Source of the DNA: Thiodiazotropha sp037384425
GTDB taxonomy: Bacteria > Pseudomonadota > Gammaproteobacteria > Chromatiales > Chromatiaceae
Direction of reading: 5' to 3'
Length of the DNA stretch: 64,000 nt
NCBI GenBank assembly: GCA_037384425.1
Contig: JARROA010000013.1
Span: 1-64,000, forward strand
The notes under the pieces were generated by a model. The model was not told the DNA's origin and searched no databases. It saw only the letters and a list, made by a program, of their open reading frames with translations. Made by a program: the position numbers and the translations under genes. This document shows, piece by piece, positions 26,609 through 35,967 of this stretch (the first letter of the stretch is position 1; the number at the start of each line of letters is the position of its first letter).

Positions 26609-27156
26609 ATCATGATCACTCCGCCGTAATGAAAAGTTGTTGATGTGTATCGGCCTGACGCCATCGATGACATCCTGTCTTATTGTTCTCCGATGCTGGC
26701 TTCCCTGTGCGTGCAGACGCGCTGATGTGGTGTTCCCGCCGAGGAAGGTTACACACTGCACGATTTTGATGCACGAGTGTCTATATTGTCAAATAAAACA
26801 ATGGGTTATGGCTTAATTCGGCATGCTGCCGTGCAGCAAGAATGTTTCTTTAGGTAACAATTTCAGGGGTTTTTTGTTACCTTACGGAGCGACTGGCGTT
26901 TCCAATCGTAAAGAAAGACTTTTTTTGTGACTTTACCCTGGACGGCCCTTTTGTGGCGCTTTGCACCTCAATGTGGCTGTCGTCTGCGAATGATCGTGAA
27001 AATGCACCAGAATGGGGTACGGCAGTCCTGACCATCGACTCGGGGAGCGGGCTGTGTCGGGGAACGTATCGCCTGGTGGTTGGTCTTCACTTGTAAAGGT
27101 TGGTCATGGATCGCACAACTATCCAGCGCACTTTACAGCGGTAATGGAATCCACAG
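26609..27156. promoter_or_regulatory. Divergent intergenic region with operator-like repeat
   Basis: 548 bp without a gene, between the symporter operon and a divergent TerB-like gene. It holds GGTAACAA (26853-26860) and TTGTTACC (26874-26881), an 8-bp inverted repeat with a 13-nt spacer, suitable for a dimeric regulator, and a small GCTGC/GCAGC hairpin (26825-26837). A TTGACA on the minus strand (complement of 26786-26791) could be a -35 box for the symporter, but no convincing -10 follows. Confidence 0.35.
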
Positions 27157-27624
27157 ATGTTCAATAAACTGCAGAACTTTTTCAACACCTATCTGAGCCC
27201 GGATCACGCGGGGGGCACTGACGATACCGCGCAACGCATGCGCCTGGCGGTGGCGGCACTCCTGTTCGAGATTGCGTTCTCCGATTTCGATTCGGTGAAA
27301 TCGGAGCGACAGATGATTCTGCAGATCGTTGCAAAGGCCTTCATGCTGAGTCCGGAGGAGGCGGAAACGCTGCTGACGCTGGCGGAATCGGAGCACCAGG
27401 CCTCGACCGACTATTTCCAGTTCACCCGGTTGATCAACCAACACTACACTGCACAACAGAAAGTCGATCTGGTGGAGTCCCTGTGGCATGTCGCCTTCGC
27501 CGACGGTGAACTGCACCGCTACGAGGAACACGTGATTCGACGTCTGGCCGACCTGCTCTATGTCTCCCACACCGATTTTATAGCGGCCAAACATCGCGCT
27601 CTGGCCGTGGTGAATTCCGGCTGA
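27157..27624 (+). CDS. TerB-family protein
   Basis: 155 residues, all-helical TerB-like fold (PF05099) with the paired acidic helices: AALLFEIAFSDFDSVKSERQMI (about 32-53, quoted in part) and LWHVAFADGELHRYEEHVIRRLADLL. The family was named for tellurite resistance but most members are cytoplasmic proteins of unknown role, often linked to metal or membrane stress. No other ter genes are near, so tellurite resistance is not claimed. Confidence 0.82.
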   Translation: MFNKLQNFFNTYLSPDHAGGTDDTAQRMRLAVAALLFEIAFSDFDSVKSERQMILQIVAKAFMLSPEEAETLLTLAESEHQASTDYFQFTRLINQHYTAQQKVDLVESLWHVAFADGELHRYEEHVIRRLADLLYVSHTDFIAAKHRALAVVNSG

Positions 27625-27834
27625 GACTACCGGGGATGCTCCCGGATATCGGAATAACAGGCTGATTCACTAATTATTTTTCGCGTCTTATTCGCCGCAT
27701 GACATTCGGTATGCGACGATCCTGTCAGAAACGATCGGAATAGGCCTTTGTTGAGGACTTCCTTTCCCACCTTATTACGTATCACGTGATATATTTCACA
27801 GAAATAACGACGATTAGGCTCCGGACGGTACACC

Positions 27835-29232
27835 ATGGCAGACACAAAAACAGCACCGCCTCACGATAGCGCTCCCAGCAAAGGCCACATTCTGATCGTG
27901 GATGACGAAGCCCGACACGCCGACAGTCTGGCCATGATGGTCGACAGTTGGGGCTATGACGTGGAGACCGCCGCCGACGGTGCCAAAGCGGCCGGTGTCC
28001 TAGTGACCAAGCCGATCGATCTGGTGCTGCTCGATCTGCATATGCCGGTCGCCGACGGCCACAAGGTGATGGAGTTCATCCGCAAGCGGGGACTCAAGAC
28101 CCGTGTCATCGCCATCTCGGGCGATCCTTCGATGGACGACGCCATCAAATCCCTCAAGAAAGGCGCTGACAACTTCATCCGCAAGCCGGTGGCGCCGGTT
28201 GCGCTCTTGAAAGCGATCGACGAGAGCCTGAAAAAACATGCCCGCGAAATCAAGGTCGAAGGGATCAAGCGCAAGGAGGAGATCAAGCACAATCTCCACC
28301 GCCTGATGTTCGATATCGCGCCGAACCTGCTTTTCGTGCTGGATGCCAAAGGTTGTTTCCGCATGGTCAACAACGTCTTCTGCAAGGTCACCGGTTACCC
28401 CAAACAGGAGTTGCTCGGCATGCACTGGAAAGCCCTGGTCGAGGGCGATGAAGTGGAACGCATGCAACACGTGTTCGAGGAGCGGCGCACCACGCCGGAC
28501 CAGTTCCCGGAGGTGGAGCTGCGCCTCAAGTGCAAAGACACCAACGGCCACAGCCCGGAGCAGAAGCCCCGTACCGTGCTGGTGGCGCTGCAGTCACGCC
28601 GTCTCTATTCACTGCAGGACGACAAGAAGATCTTTTTCGGCACGTACGGTGTCGCTCGCGATATCACCCACTACAACAAACTGGAAGAGCTCAACAAGTA
28701 CCGGGAGTTTCACGACGATCTCACCGGTCTGCCAAACCGGGTGCTGTTCGATGACTACCTCAGTTTTGCCCTGACCCAGGCCAAACACAGCAACACCGGG
28801 ATCTGCCTGTTGAACATCGTCCTCGACGACCTGAAGCAGGTCAACGAACGCTACGGACATGCGGTCGGCGATATCTGCCTCAAAACCTTGGCGTCTAGGC
28901 TCAAACGCCAGATTCGCCGGGGTGACACCCTGGCCCGCATCGATGGCAGTGAGTTTCTGCTGCTGCTGCCGAACATCCGTGATGAGAGTACCCTGGTGCC
29001 CCTGTCGGAGAAGATTCGTGCGGGCCTGACCATGCCGGTGGTAGTGGATGGCAAGAGCATCTCACTGCAAGTGAGTGTCGGTACGGCCCTGTTTCCGCGT
29101 GACGGGGAGAACCCGGACAGCCTGCTGCACCATGCCAAGAATGACTACTCGGCGTTGGCCCAGGGCAGAAAACGGCAGCAGCCTCCTGTGGCCAGCTCGA
29201 ACTGGATCAAGCTGATCAAGTCACAACCCTGA
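27835..29232 (+). CDS. Response regulator with PAS and degenerate GGDEF domain
   Basis: 465 residues: receiver domain (about 18-135; HILIVDDEARHADSL, Asp in LVLLDLHMPVADG, Lys in FIRKPVAP), PAS (about 160-285; PNLLFVLDAKGCFRMVNNVF), and GGDEF-like domain (about 292-450; DDLTGLPNRVLFDDYL). The signature motif reads DGSEF instead of GGDEF, and the first metal-binding Asp (fiDlD) is Val in NIVLDDLKQVNERYGH. Both changes remove metal ligands, so diguanylate cyclase activity is unlikely; it may bind GTP or serve as a partner domain. No kinase gene is adjacent on the same strand. Confidence 0.88.
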   Translation: MADTKTAPPHDSAPSKGHILIVDDEARHADSLAMMVDSWGYDVETAADGAKAAGVLVTKPIDLVLLDLHMPVADGHKVMEFIRKRGLKTRVIAISGDPSMDDAIKSLKKGADNFIRKPVAPVALLKAIDESLKKHAREIKVEGIKRKEEIKHNLHRLMFDIAPNLLFVLDAKGCFRMVNNVFCKVTGYPKQELLGMHWKALVEGDEVERMQHVFEERRTTPDQFPEVELRLKCKDTNGHSPEQKPRTVLVALQSRRLYSLQDDKKIFFGTYGVARDITHYNKLEELNKYREFHDDLTGLPNRVLFDDYLSFALTQAKHSNTGICLLNIVLDDLKQVNERYGHAVGDICLKTLASRLKRQIRRGDTLARIDGSEFLLLLPNIRDESTLVPLSEKIRAGLTMPVVVDGKSISLQVSVGTALFPRDGENPDSLLHHAKNDYSALAQGRKRQQPPVASSNWIKLIKSQP

Positions 29233-29237
29233 CTGTG

Positions 29238-29532
29238 AATTATAAATTTTGAGTTTTGAGTTGAAGCGTTCGCTTCGCTCACCGTTGTTTGTCCCCTGGT
29301 CCTGAACTTTTCCGGCGGGAGAGGGGACTCACCGATCGACCCTGTAGCCTGGATGGAGCACAGCGTAATTCAGGAAATCAGGCATATCGATTCCCCGGAT
29401 ACCGCTGCACTCCATTCAGGCTACACAATCCTGGCAACCGATGAGGGCGGGTCGAGTCCGTGTTCAGAGAAGATTGTGAGCGTAGCGAATACCATCAACT
29501 CAAAACTAAAAACTAAAAACTCACAACTCTTC
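29238..29532. mobile_element. MITE-like composite element with a nested palindrome
   Basis: Left arm (from 29238, AATTTTGAGTTTTGAGTTG then GTTCGCTTCGCTCAC) and right arm (29475-29532, GTGAGCGTAGCGAATACC then AACTCAAAACTAAAAAC) are reverse complements in plan and largely in sequence. Inside lies a second palindrome: TGTAGCCTGGATGGAGCACA (29343) against TGCACTCCATTCAGGCTACA (to 29426), a common intergenic repeat type. No gene is present in these 298 bp. Confidence 0.6.
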
Positions 29533-30865
29533 AGGTCTTTTTGCCTTTCTTCCCACGCGGTATGCCGAACCGTTGCCGTCGCTCCCACAACGCCTTGCGG
29601 CTGATGCCCAGCTGCTTGGCCAGTTCGGTCTCGGTCATCCGGTCCTGATTCTCCAACACGAAACGGCGGAAATACTCCTCCAGTGAGAGGTTGTCATTGG
29701 GGGTTTCACTCTGTTTTCTCTGGGTGGCTATCTGATGGTCTATGGAGAGCAGTTCGGGGGTGATGGTTTCCCCTTCGCACAGGATCACGGCGCGCTCGAT
29801 GGTATTGGCCAGTTCACGGATGTTGCCAGGCCAGTGGTAACGTCGAATCGCTTCAAGGGCACTACGGCTCAGCTTGAGCGGTATGCGATTGAGTTGGCGG
29901 GAGAACTTTTCCAGCAGAAAGTTGGCCAGGGCTTTGATGTCGCTCCCACGCTCGCGCAAAGGTGGCAGGGTCATCTCCACCACTCGCAGGCGAAAGTAGA
30001 GATCACTGCGAAAGGTCTGTTGCTGGACAAGCTTGCGGATGTCCCTGTGTGTTGCCGCGATGATACGGATGTCGGGTTGCACCCCCGGTGAACCGCCGCT
30101 GTACTCGTCGCCCTGGAGGATCCTCAACAGTCGGGCCTGGGCGGCCAGCGGCAACTCGCCCACCTCGTCCATGAACAGGGTGCCGCCATGGGCCTGAGCC
30201 AGCAGGCCGCCCCGCCGTCCCTCGTTCTCGCCGGGCTGTCCGAACAGCTCGTTTTCGACCTGGTTTTCCGGTACCGCGGCGCAGTTGAAGACGATGAAAG
30301 GGGCCTGACTACGCAGACTCTTCTCATGCAAGGCGCGGGCGGCAAGTTCCTTGCCGGTGCCCGACTCGCCGAGGATCAGAACCGTGGCGTCGGTCGGTGC
30401 CACCTTGTCGAGACGGCGAAACAGATCGCACATGGCGGGACATTCGCCCACCATCCCCTTGACAGGATAACTCTTCTCCAGCTCCGACCTCATGGCTGCC
30501 TGTTGGCGTTGATCGCGGTCCTGCCTGATGGTGCGTTCGACCAGCATCAACAACTCGTCATGGTCGAAGGGCTTGGAGATATAGTCGATGGCCCCCAGCT
30601 TCATGGCGTCGACCGCGGAGCGGATGCTGGCGTAGCTGGTCATGATCAATACCGGCACTGGAGACGCGCGGCGGATGATCTCGGTGCCTGGCGCTCCTGG
30701 TAGGCGCACGTCGCTGATGATGAGGTCGAAGTCCATCAGACTTTGCTCCGCTTCCGCCTCCTCGATGGAACCGGCCTCGGCCACCTGATATCCGTTGCGC
30801 TCCAGCAGCCGTTTGACTGCCCGGCGTATCACGGTTTCGTCTTCAATAACTAATACTCGGCTCAT
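29531..30865 (-). CDS. NtrC-type response regulator lacking the GAFTGA loop
   Basis: 444 residues: receiver (about 1-115, Asp in LIISDVRLPG), AAA+ ATPase with Walker A GESGTGKE (about 165), Walker B GGTLFMDEVGEL, and a Fis-type helix-turn-helix (about 405-435, TETELAKQLGISRKALWERR). The sigma-54-contacting loop is missing: after ENELFG the sequence runs QPGENEGRRGGLLAQAHGG, about four residues short and without GAFTGA. It therefore probably does not activate sigma-54 and may work as a sigma-70 regulator or repressor, like other GAFTGA-less family members such as TyrR or HupR. Its start overlaps the kinase gene by 23 nt: a two-component pair. Confidence 0.9.
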   Translation of the reverse strand: MSRVLVIEDETVIRRAVKRLLERNGYQVAEAGSIEEAEAEQSLMDFDLIISDVRLPGAPGTEIIRRASPVPVLIMTSYASIRSAVDAMKLGAIDYISKPFDHDELLMLVERTIRQDRDQRQQAAMRSELEKSYPVKGMVGECPAMCDLFRRLDKVAPTDATVLILGESGTGKELAARALHEKSLRSQAPFIVFNCAAVPENQVENELFGQPGENEGRRGGLLAQAHGGTLFMDEVGELPLAAQARLLRILQGDEYSGGSPGVQPDIRIIAATHRDIRKLVQQQTFRSDLYFRLRVVEMTLPPLRERGSDIKALANFLLEKFSRQLNRIPLKLSRSALEAIRRYHWPGNIRELANTIERAVILCEGETITPELLSIDHQIATQRKQSETPNDNLSLEEYFRRFVLENQDRMTETELAKQLGISRKALWERRQRFGIPRGKKGKKT

Positions 30866-33806
30866 TGTGCACTTGTGCTGTCTTGGGAAGCTCGATGGTG
30901 ACCCGGGTACCCTTGTCCGACTCCGAGTCGATGCTGATCATCCCTTGATGGTCGGCGATGATCTTGTAGGTCATGGCAAGACCCAGTCCGGTGCCTTCTC
31001 CCGGGGGCTTGGTGGTGAAGAAGGGTTCGAAGATGTAGGCGCGATCCTCGTCCGGTATTCCCTTGCCCTGGTCGATGACCTCGATCACCACCAGCTGCTC
31101 CTGTTCCGATGCCGATAATCCCACCTCGCCATCGGCCGGAGAGGCGTCACAGGCGTTGGTGAGCAGGTTCACCAGTACTTGAGAGAGACCCTGGCGGTCT
31201 CCTTCAAGGGTGATCGACTCGGGGCAGTCGTTTTGGAAGTTGATCTGGCGTCCGTGGTGGGTCAGCCGTACCAGACGGATCGCCTCGTCGGCCACCTCCC
31301 GAACGGTGAAGCGACGGATGTCGGTGCCGGTACCGCCACTGCGGCTGAAATTCATCAGGGTCTTGACGATGGTGGTGATGCGTTGGGTCTGGTTGAGTAT
31401 CTCCTCGATACTTTCTCGCACCACCTCGGGCTCCTCTTCATGGCGCAGATTCTGGGCCAGTGAGGCGATGCCGGTGACCGGGTTGCCGATTTCGTGGGCC
31501 ACACCGGCAGCCAGGCGACCGATGGAGGCGAGACGCTCACTGTGGGCCAGTTCGGCCTCCAGGGTCTCCAGGTTGGTCAGGTCCTCCATCAGTATGACCT
31601 GGCTGGTGCGCGCCTCCTCCACCGGGTGGTCCACCGGTACCGGGCCGGGGATCGCCGCCTTGTGCAGGTTGAACCAGCGCTTGCTGTTCTCGTGGGTCAC
31701 TTCCAGATGGTGGATGTGCTCGTCGGCGGCGGAGGCGAAGCCGGCCAGAAGATGGCCCCAGGGCGGCGGCAGTCGGTGCAGCGGCACACCCACCGAATCC
31801 CGCGCACGCAGTCCGGTCATCACCTCCATGGCCAGGTTCCAGATGGTCACCGTGCGCAACTTGTCGATGGTGCAGACGCCCAAAGGCAGGTCGAGCAGCA
31901 CCTGCCGATGATAGCGGCGCAGGTTGTCCAGATCAGCGCTGAGACCGCGCAGGCGGGATCTGGAGTGCTCCAGCTGATCTTCGATGAAGCGCATGGAGTC
32001 GGCCAGCGCCGTCTGGGTGTGGACATCGAGCTGCAGGCGGCGGTTGATGATCATGTGGGCCAGCTGAGGTCCCAACAGACCTGAGAGGTTGCGCTCGATA
32101 CGCTCGCGCAGCCGGCGTAGCTGTGAGGGGCGGGTCTCGTTGGGCGACAGGCTGAGGTCGTGCAGCGCCTGCTTCACCTCCCGTTCCGCCGCTTCGCCAC
32201 CCAGCATCTGTGACAGCTGTTTGGTGAACTGGGCCGAGGAGCCGGCATTGACCATGCCCCCCAGGGGAATCAGCGATTCGCTGCAGCAGGCGTTGGCCGC
32301 CTCCTGCTCACCACGGCTCTGCTTGCCAAGCATGGAGCCGAGGACGAACAGCAGGCTGTTGGCGGTGAGCGACCAGAAGGTGGCGAACTGCCACTGATCC
32401 ATACCGGCCGCCAGGCGCAGGGCAGGAATGTCGAACTCGGTACGGATGAAGCCCGAACTCTCCAGCAGTGGCAACAGCAGGGTGGCCGACCAGATGGTAA
32501 TACCCGCCAGCAGGCCCAGGATCAGACCCAGACGATTGGCCCGACGCCAGTAGAGCAGGCCGATGATGCCGGGCAGGAACTGAGCCACGGCAACGAAGGA
32601 GATCAGACCGAGTTGGACCAGACCTTCGTGTTTTTCCAACAGCACGTAGAAGCCGTAACCGGCCATCACGATGAGGGCGATCAGCAGACGTCTGCCGAAC
32701 AGCAGCCAGCGGTAGAGATTGACCTGCGGATCGGGAAAGTTGGTCGGCAGCAGAATGTGATTCAGTGTCATCGACGACAGCGCCAGGGTGGTGATGATCA
32801 TCATCGCGCTGGCCGAAGAGACGCCGCCGATAAAGGCCAGCACCGGCAGCCAAGAGGGGCCGGCGGCGATACTCAGTCCCAGGGCGTAGTAGTCCGCGTG
32901 CAGATCGAGCTGCAGACTCTCCCCGGCCCACAGGATCAGGGGAATCGGCAGGTTGATCAGCAGCAGGAACAGGGGAAAGGCCCAGCTGGCGGTGCGCAAC
33001 GCTTTCGGTTCCAGGTTCTCGGTGAACAGCATGTGGAACTGGCGTGGCAGCAGAAAGGCGGCGGCGAAGGCCAACAGCAGCAGCGTCGCCCAGGGGCCCT
33101 CCCTGACCGGTTGGTAGAGCTTCTCGATCGCTTCCGGATGCTGTTGCAGCCACTGATCCAGCCCGTCGAGGCCACCGAAAACGCCGATCAGCGCGGTGAC
33201 CCCGATGGTCAGCAGCGCCAGCAGCTTGACCGCGGATTCGAAGGCGATGGCCGCCACCAGGCCGCGGTGCTTCTCCCGGCTGGTGCTGTGGCGGGCGCCG
33301 AAGAGGATGGCGAAGAGGATCAGGGTGACGCAGAAAATCAGAGCAAGGCCGCGCGGTGCCTCGGACTGGCTGACCACCTGCATGGAGTCGGTCACCGCGC
33401 GGATCTGCAGCGCGATGTAGGGCAGGGTCCCCAGCAGCATGAAGAGCGTGACCAGGATGCCGGCCAGCTGACTGCGGTAGCGAAAGGCGAAGAGATCGGC
33501 CAGCGAGGTCAGTTGATACTCCTGGGTCAGGCGGAGTATGGGTTGCAGCAGCAGAGGCGACAGGGCAAAGGCCAGGGTCACTCCCAGATAGATGGTGAGA
33601 AAGAGGTAACCCTGGGTCTGGGCAAAGCCGACGCTGCCGTAGTAGGTCCAGGAGGTGGCATAGACGCCCAATGAGAAGACATAGACCATCGGGTGCCGGA
33701 TCAGCTTTTCCGGTAACCGGCCGGTATCGGCGATGAAGGCGATCAGGAACAGCAGTACCAGATAGAGGAATCCGATCCCGAAGAGCAGGCCGATACTATG
33801 GTTCAT
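30843..33806 (-). CDS. Sensor histidine kinase fused to an SSS-family transporter domain
   Basis: 987 residues. The first half (about 1-490) is a multi-helix SSS symporter-like domain, as in CbrA, CrbS and MxtR; then a short PAS-like segment (about 635-720), HisKA with H-box GVAHEIGNPVTG (about 768-779), and a HATPase domain (NLLTNACDASPADG as N box; GKGIPDEDRAYIFEPFF; GTGLGLAM). Related kinases control acetate, pyruvate or amino-acid catabolism, possibly sensing flux through the transporter domain. Here it overlaps its regulator gene and follows a small membrane protein gene by an 11-nt overlap. Control of the neighbouring acetate genes is a reasonable guess. Confidence 0.92.
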   Translation of the reverse strand: MNHSIGLLFGIGFLYLVLLFLIAFIADTGRLPEKLIRHPMVYVFSLGVYATSWTYYGSVGFAQTQGYLFLTIYLGVTLAFALSPLLLQPILRLTQEYQLTSLADLFAFRYRSQLAGILVTLFMLLGTLPYIALQIRAVTDSMQVVSQSEAPRGLALIFCVTLILFAILFGARHSTSREKHRGLVAAIAFESAVKLLALLTIGVTALIGVFGGLDGLDQWLQQHPEAIEKLYQPVREGPWATLLLLAFAAAFLLPRQFHMLFTENLEPKALRTASWAFPLFLLLINLPIPLILWAGESLQLDLHADYYALGLSIAAGPSWLPVLAFIGGVSSASAMMIITTLALSSMTLNHILLPTNFPDPQVNLYRWLLFGRRLLIALIVMAGYGFYVLLEKHEGLVQLGLISFVAVAQFLPGIIGLLYWRRANRLGLILGLLAGITIWSATLLLPLLESSGFIRTEFDIPALRLAAGMDQWQFATFWSLTANSLLFVLGSMLGKQSRGEQEAANACCSESLIPLGGMVNAGSSAQFTKQLSQMLGGEAAEREVKQALHDLSLSPNETRPSQLRRLRERIERNLSGLLGPQLAHMIINRRLQLDVHTQTALADSMRFIEDQLEHSRSRLRGLSADLDNLRRYHRQVLLDLPLGVCTIDKLRTVTIWNLAMEVMTGLRARDSVGVPLHRLPPPWGHLLAGFASAADEHIHHLEVTHENSKRWFNLHKAAIPGPVPVDHPVEEARTSQVILMEDLTNLETLEAELAHSERLASIGRLAAGVAHEIGNPVTGIASLAQNLRHEEEPEVVRESIEEILNQTQRITTIVKTLMNFSRSGGTGTDIRRFTVREVADEAIRLVRLTHHGRQINFQNDCPESITLEGDRQGLSQVLVNLLTNACDASPADGEVGLSASEQEQLVVIEVIDQGKGIPDEDRAYIFEPFFTTKPPGEGTGLGLAMTYKIIADHQGMISIDSESDKGTRVTIELPKTAQVHNEPSISY

Positions 33807-33990
33807 AGTTGCGATGATGAACCCAAGCGGTGAAGAGGATGATGGTGAACCACAGCAGGTAGGGGACGTACCAGGGGCTGTCGGGCGAGGTCCACCAGAT
33901 CATGATCGGAGCGGAGAGCAGCAGCAGGACCAGCAGGCCCAAGGCCAGGGTGCGATCGAGTTGACGCTCCGGGGGCGGTGTTTCACGCAT
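33796..33990 (-). CDS. Small two-helix membrane protein ahead of the SSS-kinase
   Basis: 64 residues from ATG 33990 (a GTG at 34032 would add 14). Two hydrophobic helices (LALGLLVLLLLSAPIMIWW and WYVPYLLWFTIILFTAWVHH) linked by SPDSP, with a basic C terminus. It overlaps the kinase gene by 11 nt, so it is co-translated and could be an auxiliary subunit for the kinase's transporter domain, similar in position to the small subunits of SSS symporters. No family name is known to me. Confidence 0.65.
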   Translation of the reverse strand: MRETPPPERQLDRTLALGLLVLLLLSAPIMIWWTSPDSPWYVPYLLWFTIILFTAWVHHRNYEP

Positions 33991-34348
33991 GTGAAGTCCG
34001 ATCCTCTGTTCGGGTGGATGGAGGTCCGTCACTGGATCCCGACAATGCGATTACACTAGCAGGTGTTACTTAATGTAACAACCGTCGGGATTGAAGGAGG
34101 CCGGGGTCTGGCCGATGTGGCAGAGGTCTGGATGGCCGGGAAAAAGGAGTGAAGGAGGGAAGACGAATGCCAGCTGACCGACAGAGCTTGGAACAGACTA
34201 TCGGAACGCTTTGCCTATCGTATCCGTCAAACAGGCATAATTTGGTGCGGCAAGCCGCACCCTACGACCTTATCTGGTGTAGGGTGCAGCCTGCCGTACC
34301 GGTTTACTGATTTCTAAACTGATGGCGTTGGGGCGGAAAGCGGCGAAA
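33991..34348. other. Intergenic region with one REP-like pair
   Basis: 358 bp without a gene, between the kinase operon and cheV. Apart from the REP-like pair at 34244-34301 nothing is seen. The promoter for the kinase operon should lie in 33991-34150, but I could not pick boxes with confidence. Confidence 0.4.
34244..34301. repeat. REP-like inverted pair
   Basis: GGTGCGGCAAGCCGCACC plus CTAC (34244-34265), then 13 nt, then an imperfect inverted copy GTAGGGTGCAGCCTGCCGTACC (34279-34300). The second copy has diverged at two or three positions. It is downstream of cheV on its strand. Confidence 0.8.
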
Positions 34349-35314
34349 TCAGGCTTTTGCTCCATGCACGGTGCCGATCATCTCCTGCAGCTTGGCTGCC
34401 AGTTCGGTCGGTTCGAACTTGGGCACGTAGGCGTCGGCGCCGACCCCTTTGCCCAGGGCCTGGTTGGCATCGGCCGAGAGAGAGGAGTGCATGATGATAG
34501 GAATATCGTTGAAGCGCGGATCATCCTTGATCTTCTTGGTCAGTACATAGCCGTCCATCTCCGGCATCTCCACGTCGGTGAGGATGATCTGTACGAAGTC
34601 GCTGGTTTTGTGGCCGGTTGCAGCAGCCCGTTCGGCGATCTCCTTGAGTTTGCTCCAGGCCTCGGAGCCGTTGGTGGTGCCGATGTATTTCACACCCATG
34701 TGATTCATGGTGCGGATGATCTGGTCGCGGGCCACGGCGGAGTCGTCGGCGAACAGCAGGGTGATGTCACTGTCGCCCACCTGCTCGATACCCTCGAAGA
34801 TCTCGGCACTCTGGCCGAAACCCGAGGTCTGGCTCAACACCATCTCCACGTCCATGATCATCACCAGCCGTCCGTCCTTGAGTTCCGTGACGGCAGTTAC
34901 CAGACCGCCGTGCTGATGCGCCATCATCTCGGGGGGCACCTTGACATCCTCCCAGGCCAGACGCTCGATGGTATCGACCGAATGCACCAGGAAACCCTGT
35001 ACGTGCTTGTTGTACTCGGTGACGATCAGTATCTCCGGCTTGTTGTCGGACTGCACGCCACAGAATTCAGGAAGATTGATGACCGGGATCATATTGCCGC
35101 GCAGGCTGACCATTCCCTCTACGGCGGGCGGCATGTCCGGCGCGTGGGTGATCTCCGGCACCAGCATGACCTCCCTGACCTTGAATACGTTGACACCAAA
35201 GGTCTCCTCCCGACCGGTTCTGACATCCTTGCCGAGGCTGAAAAGCAGTACCTCCAGGCGGTTGGTGCCGGCCAGACGGGTACGGTCGTCTACGGATTTG
35301 ATAAAGTTTGCCAT
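34349..35314 (-). CDS. cheV: CheV chemotaxis adaptor (CheW-receiver fusion)
   Basis: 321 residues. The N-terminal CheW-like domain (about 1-165; LEVLLFSL, FGVNVFKVREVMLVPEITH, VEGMVSLRGNMIPVINL) is followed by a receiver domain (about 180-312; DITLLFADDSAVARDQI, Asp in IILTDVEMPEMDG, conserved K in AYVPKFEP). CheV couples chemoreceptors to CheA and tunes the response through phosphorylation. The Met at 35314 is preferred over 35377, since it matches CheV proteins (MANFIKSVDDRTRLAG). A sigma-28-like promoter lies 80-110 bp upstream. No other che genes are in the window. Confidence 0.93.
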   Translation of the reverse strand: MANFIKSVDDRTRLAGTNRLEVLLFSLGKDVRTGREETFGVNVFKVREVMLVPEITHAPDMPPAVEGMVSLRGNMIPVINLPEFCGVQSDNKPEILIVTEYNKHVQGFLVHSVDTIERLAWEDVKVPPEMMAHQHGGLVTAVTELKDGRLVMIMDVEMVLSQTSGFGQSAEIFEGIEQVGDSDITLLFADDSAVARDQIIRTMNHMGVKYIGTTNGSEAWSKLKEIAERAAATGHKTSDFVQIILTDVEMPEMDGYVLTKKIKDDPRFNDIPIIMHSSLSADANQALGKGVGADAYVPKFEPTELAAKLQEMIGTVHGAKA

Positions 35315-35395
35315 GTGCGTATTACCCAGGACTTGAAACAGTTGTGAGATCGACGTGGGTCGAGGCTCCCTCCACATGCCCCGTGATCACTTGAT

Positions 35396-35422
35396 TTAGC
35401 GGTCATGGGAAGGAAAGCTTTA
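35396..35422 (-). promoter_or_regulatory. Sigma-28 (FliA) type promoter of cheV
   Basis: Read on the minus strand: TAAAGCTT (complement of 35415-35422), exactly 11 nt, then ACCGCTAA (complement of 35396-35403). Consensus is TAAAGTTT-N11-GCCGATAA, so 7/8 and 6/8 match with perfect spacing. Fits the flagellar/chemotaxis role of cheV. Confidence 0.6.
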
Positions 35423-35526
35423 GAAATTTCAACCGCATTGAAGCCGGCGGCCGGCTGAACGACTGGAAATGTAGGGGGTTTTGCACCAAGATCCTCTGAT
35501 TGACATTCCCTAAAGGAGATAATGGC

Positions 35527-35910
35527 GTGAATCCGGAGAAGGTCCTTTTTGGTTTTTTTATCGTGCTGGCCCTGACGCTCAACTTCGGTTTCTTCGTCGG
35601 TGAGCTTGACAATCCGGAACATCACCACGTCTACGAGCTGTTTGCGGTCATCGTGGTCAACCTTGTGGCCACGGTGCTCAAGTTCGGCGATCGTACCCAG
35701 ATGGGCGCGGTCTTGCTGGCGACCAGCCTGGTGGCGATGCTGCAGCTGTTTGCCGCCGCCCTGGTGTGGACCGTGGTGGAGCACATCACCGGCACCGGCA
35801 TGACGCCGGCGGCGACCGCCAGCGTCGTCTCTCTTTCCGGCGGGGCCATGTTGGCCAATGTGATCTCCGTAGTGCTGCTGATCATCGAAACCGTGATGTT
35901 GCGTCGTTGA
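35527..35910 (+). CDS. Small four-helix inner-membrane protein
   Basis: 127 residues, start GTG at 35527 with AAGGAGA 7-13 nt upstream. Four hydrophobic segments (about 5-22, 35-52, 60-82 and 98-124), with HHHVYELFAVIVVNLVATVL in the second. Family not recognised with certainty. It is 57 bp before a tandem-RCK channel gene and probably transcribed with it, so it may be an accessory membrane protein of that channel. Confidence 0.7.
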   Translation: MNPEKVLFGFFIVLALTLNFGFFVGELDNPEHHHVYELFAVIVVNLVATVLKFGDRTQMGAVLLATSLVAMLQLFAAALVWTVVEHITGTGMTPAATASVVSLSGGAMLANVISVVLLIIETVMLRR

Positions 35911-35967
35911 TTCCAGGGTGGCGGCTAGCGGCTTAAGGCCTATTGACGACAGATAACAGGCCCCGGC

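Noticed and set aside
27157..27624. Tellurite-resistance island
   Set aside because: Only one TerB-like gene is present; no terC, terD, terE or terZ.
29531..30865. Frameshift as the cause of the missing GAFTGA loop
   Set aside because: The frame is continuous, Walker A, Walker B and the HTH are all in phase, and the gap is a clean in-frame deletion.
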